In this document: one piece after another, positions 62,259 through 64,000 of the stretch
Layout of the letters: every line of letters begins with the position of its first letter
Position numbering within the stretch: the first letter of the stretch is position 1
Source of the DNA: Rotaria socialis
Taxonomy: Eukaryota; Rotifera; Eurotatoria; Philodinida; Philodinidae
NCBI GenBank assembly: GCA_905331475.1
Contig: CAJNYU010000552.1
Location: 1-64,000 of the forward strand
Direction: 5' to 3'
DNA length: 64,000 nt
The notes under the pieces: generated by a model
What the model saw: only the letters and a program-made list of their open reading frames with translations
Database searches by the model: none
What the model was told of the DNA's origin: nothing
Made by a program: the position numbers and the translations under genes

Positions 62259-63078
62259 TTACGTCTTTGCAAAAAAGCTATGAACAGCTGACGAACGTTC
62301 ACCTACTACGGAGCCTAATCGTGCCACTGTCATTCGATTCATGTCTGCTCGATGTGTTGATGATTTTCGATCTTTATCAATAAATACAGTCGTTGAATTG
62401 TTCGGAACAATCGTATTTCTATTATCAATGATTTCCTGCTCTAATTGTTGTTTTAATTTCATTTGTCGTTGATCATTCACAATACTACAAACGATTAAAC
62501 TCAACAGAAGAATTCCACAACCAATAAGGATGTAAAGAAGACGTATAAGTCTACTGTTATTTGAAATCGAATTATTTAATTCTCCATAAACAATACATGT
62601 AGCGGAAAAATTTCTATATTCATGCAACGCAATACCAATATAGACTAAATTTCTTTCGTATGGCTTTGGAATAAGATGATATCTTTGAAAAATATCATTT
62701 CGTATATCGATACCATTAAGATAGATTCTTTCATTTACTATAAAGTTTGATAATAATAAAAAACCGGAAAGGCAATGAACTTAGATTAAATCGTATTTTA
62801 CCATGAGAGAAAACTTTATCGAGCTGTTCTTGTCTGGGCCAATCGCCATCTCTGTACGCGTTCGATAGCATTCTTTGATAGGAGTCAATCAATTGTCGTT
62901 GATTATGACAACGTTTTTCTGCAGCTAATTGTAATGTTAAATGAATTTCGACATTTGATAAACCAAAATTTTTTCGTTGTCGATTTATTTCATCGAATAA
63001 ATTTTCTTCACTTTTATTTCCGAATATACATGAGAAGAATACGATTTTTACAAACAAAATAAAAACGATAAGCAGCAT
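62259..63078 (-). CDS. Single-pass membrane protein with divergent CAP/SCP-like ectodomain
   Basis: Two exons, 62802-63078 and 62259-62737 (64-nt intron, phase 1), 251 aa. Signal peptide MLLIVFILFVKIVFFSCIFG. The next segment, LFDEINRQRKNFGLSNVEIH then LTLQLAAEKRCHNQ, resembles the first helix of CAP-superfamily domains (I-N-xx-R-xx-x-G-L ... L-x-x-A-A). NLVYIGIALHEYRNFSATCIVYG near 122-144 resembles the closing beta strands. Overall length of the region also fits. A membrane helix (about 158-178) and a 75-residue cytoplasmic tail with KQQLEQEIIDNR follow. The tetrad His/Glu residues are not clearly conserved, so this is a tentative family call; unknown type I membrane protein is the safe alternative. 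Confidence 0.45.
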
Positions 63079-63183
63079 GCATATAGAGAAAAAAATGAAT
63101 CTTCATTTATTTTATCTGCTTAGATACAAAAGTTATCATTATGTTTTTCGTTTGAATTTATATTTAAAACAAAAAAATTGTTA

Positions 63184-64000
63184 TTATCGATCATTAGGCA
63201 AAAAACGTCCATTATTCAATTTTCCATTTGGATTATTAATATTAGCAGCAGCTATGCGTATCTGCATTTGACGTTGACGAACTAAAATGATAAGATAGTT
63301 AAGCCGATGATTCAAAGATTGATTCAATTTTTACCTTGATCAAGAATATTTGTACCACCATAACCTTCATTATAGCCTACTTGATTGATTCGCATCTGTG
63401 GTTGCTGTTGTTGTTGTCCACTAGCTAATAATCCAGGAAATATTTCATTGACATTCCCTGTGGGTCCTGCAGGTTGCTGAAAAGAATTAAAATATTATAT
63501 CAGACATGAAGATATTTAATTCTAGGCATTTAGAAACAGTTCGACAGTCTAAGTGAAAAATCTGATGATAGATTGAATGCTCAATTTTTCAATCTATTAT
63601 TCAATAATGATTTACTGGCCAGCAGTCTTTCAGACTAACACGTGCAAGTAACACACAACTCTGATTCAGTCTTATCATTTCTGAAAATTCTTTTAAGAGT
63701 TGAACAAATAAATGATCGATCGCTCTTTGCTTCATCTCGTTTCTGTGAATATATTCTCCGGAGAAGACTTACTGAACTTTCGGCGTAATAAATTTCAGCT
63801 CGAAGTCGATCGTCTTCGGTAATATTTTGTTCGTCGAGTATTTGTACTTGTGGTAATCGATAAGCAATAAAAAATCGATAAGTTGTTTTACGAGACACCT
63901 TAAAAAACAATTATCATACTTCAACAGTTCGTTTACAGATCAACAATATTATTTTACCGGATTGTTAATAAGGGATAATTCACCGAGACAAATAAGAGGA
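63184..64000 (-). CDS. 3' part of an unknown gene running off the right edge
   Basis: Four exons with phase-consistent joins: 63958-64000 (partial), 63773-63898, 63335-63476, 63184-63281; about 136 residues visible. The sequence reads ...PLICLGELSLINNP|VSRKTTYRFFIAYRLPQVQI..., an acidic segment, a Gln-rich segment (SGQQQQQPQMRINQVGYNEG) and an Ala/Asn-rich end (IRIAAANINNPNGKLNNGRF) closing at TAA 63184-63186. The 5' part is outside the window. No family recognised; the Gln/Asn-rich C-terminus is probably disordered. Confidence 0.6.

Overview
The window looks like nuclear DNA of a small-genome metazoan. It is AT-rich, genes are on both strands, and most introns are 49-75 nt with GT..AG ends. 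The animal gene set is a class B G-protein-coupled receptor, a LU-domain GPI protein, a sterol O-acyltransferase, a CHTOP homologue and a tandem calponin-homology protein. Compact introns, many short inverted-repeat elements and bacterial/fungal-type protoglobin genes make a bdelloid rotifer (Rotaria-like) my best guess. That assignment is inference.

Layout. 1-8.27 kb is almost gene-free: a doubtful exon pair at the left edge, one 90-bp TTAA element and a diverged tandem duplication. Two intronless protoglobin paralogues on the minus strand (8.27-8.86 and 14.17-14.77 kb) flank a gene-poor stretch with a second 90-bp element and a 530-bp TIR element. At 16.3-18.9 kb a phosphatidylinositol phosphate kinase gene is a pseudogene, split by a hAT-like element that itself holds a second hAT-like element. 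A four-TM protein gene (19.0-19.4 kb), an odd 1.77-kb inverted-repeat-bounded block (21.3-23.1 kb) and a disordered basic protein gene (23.9-25.2 kb) follow. CHTOP (27.3-28.6 kb, minus) precedes about 3.8 kb with little in it.

The gene-dense half starts at 32.5 kb. It holds a calmin-like tail-anchored CH-domain protein (32.5-37.0, plus), valyl-tRNA synthetase with a probable mitochondrial presequence (37.3-42.3, plus; intron 1 carries a 262-bp foldback), an unknown helical protein (43.1-44.0, minus), sterol O-acyltransferase (45.0-47.5, plus), a LU-domain protein (48.8-49.3, minus), a peroxiredoxin lacking both catalytic cysteines (52.7-53.6, plus), a class B GPCR (54.7-59.1, minus), a two-TM protein (60.4-61.2, plus), a CAP-like membrane protein (62.3-63.1, minus) and the 3' end of an unknown gene running off the right edge (63.2-64.0, minus).

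No operon-like logic links the genes; they are independent housekeeping, signalling and lipid genes. The most notable observations are the protoglobin pair, one copy of which has Tyr where the proximal haem His is expected; the full-length peroxiredoxin fold whose peroxidatic Cys codon appears deleted and whose resolving Cys is also gone; and the nested transposon insertion with target duplications that broke the lipid kinase gene. No rRNA, tRNA or CRISPR was found. All exon structures were read by eye from splice signals and reading-frame continuity, with no transcript evidence.
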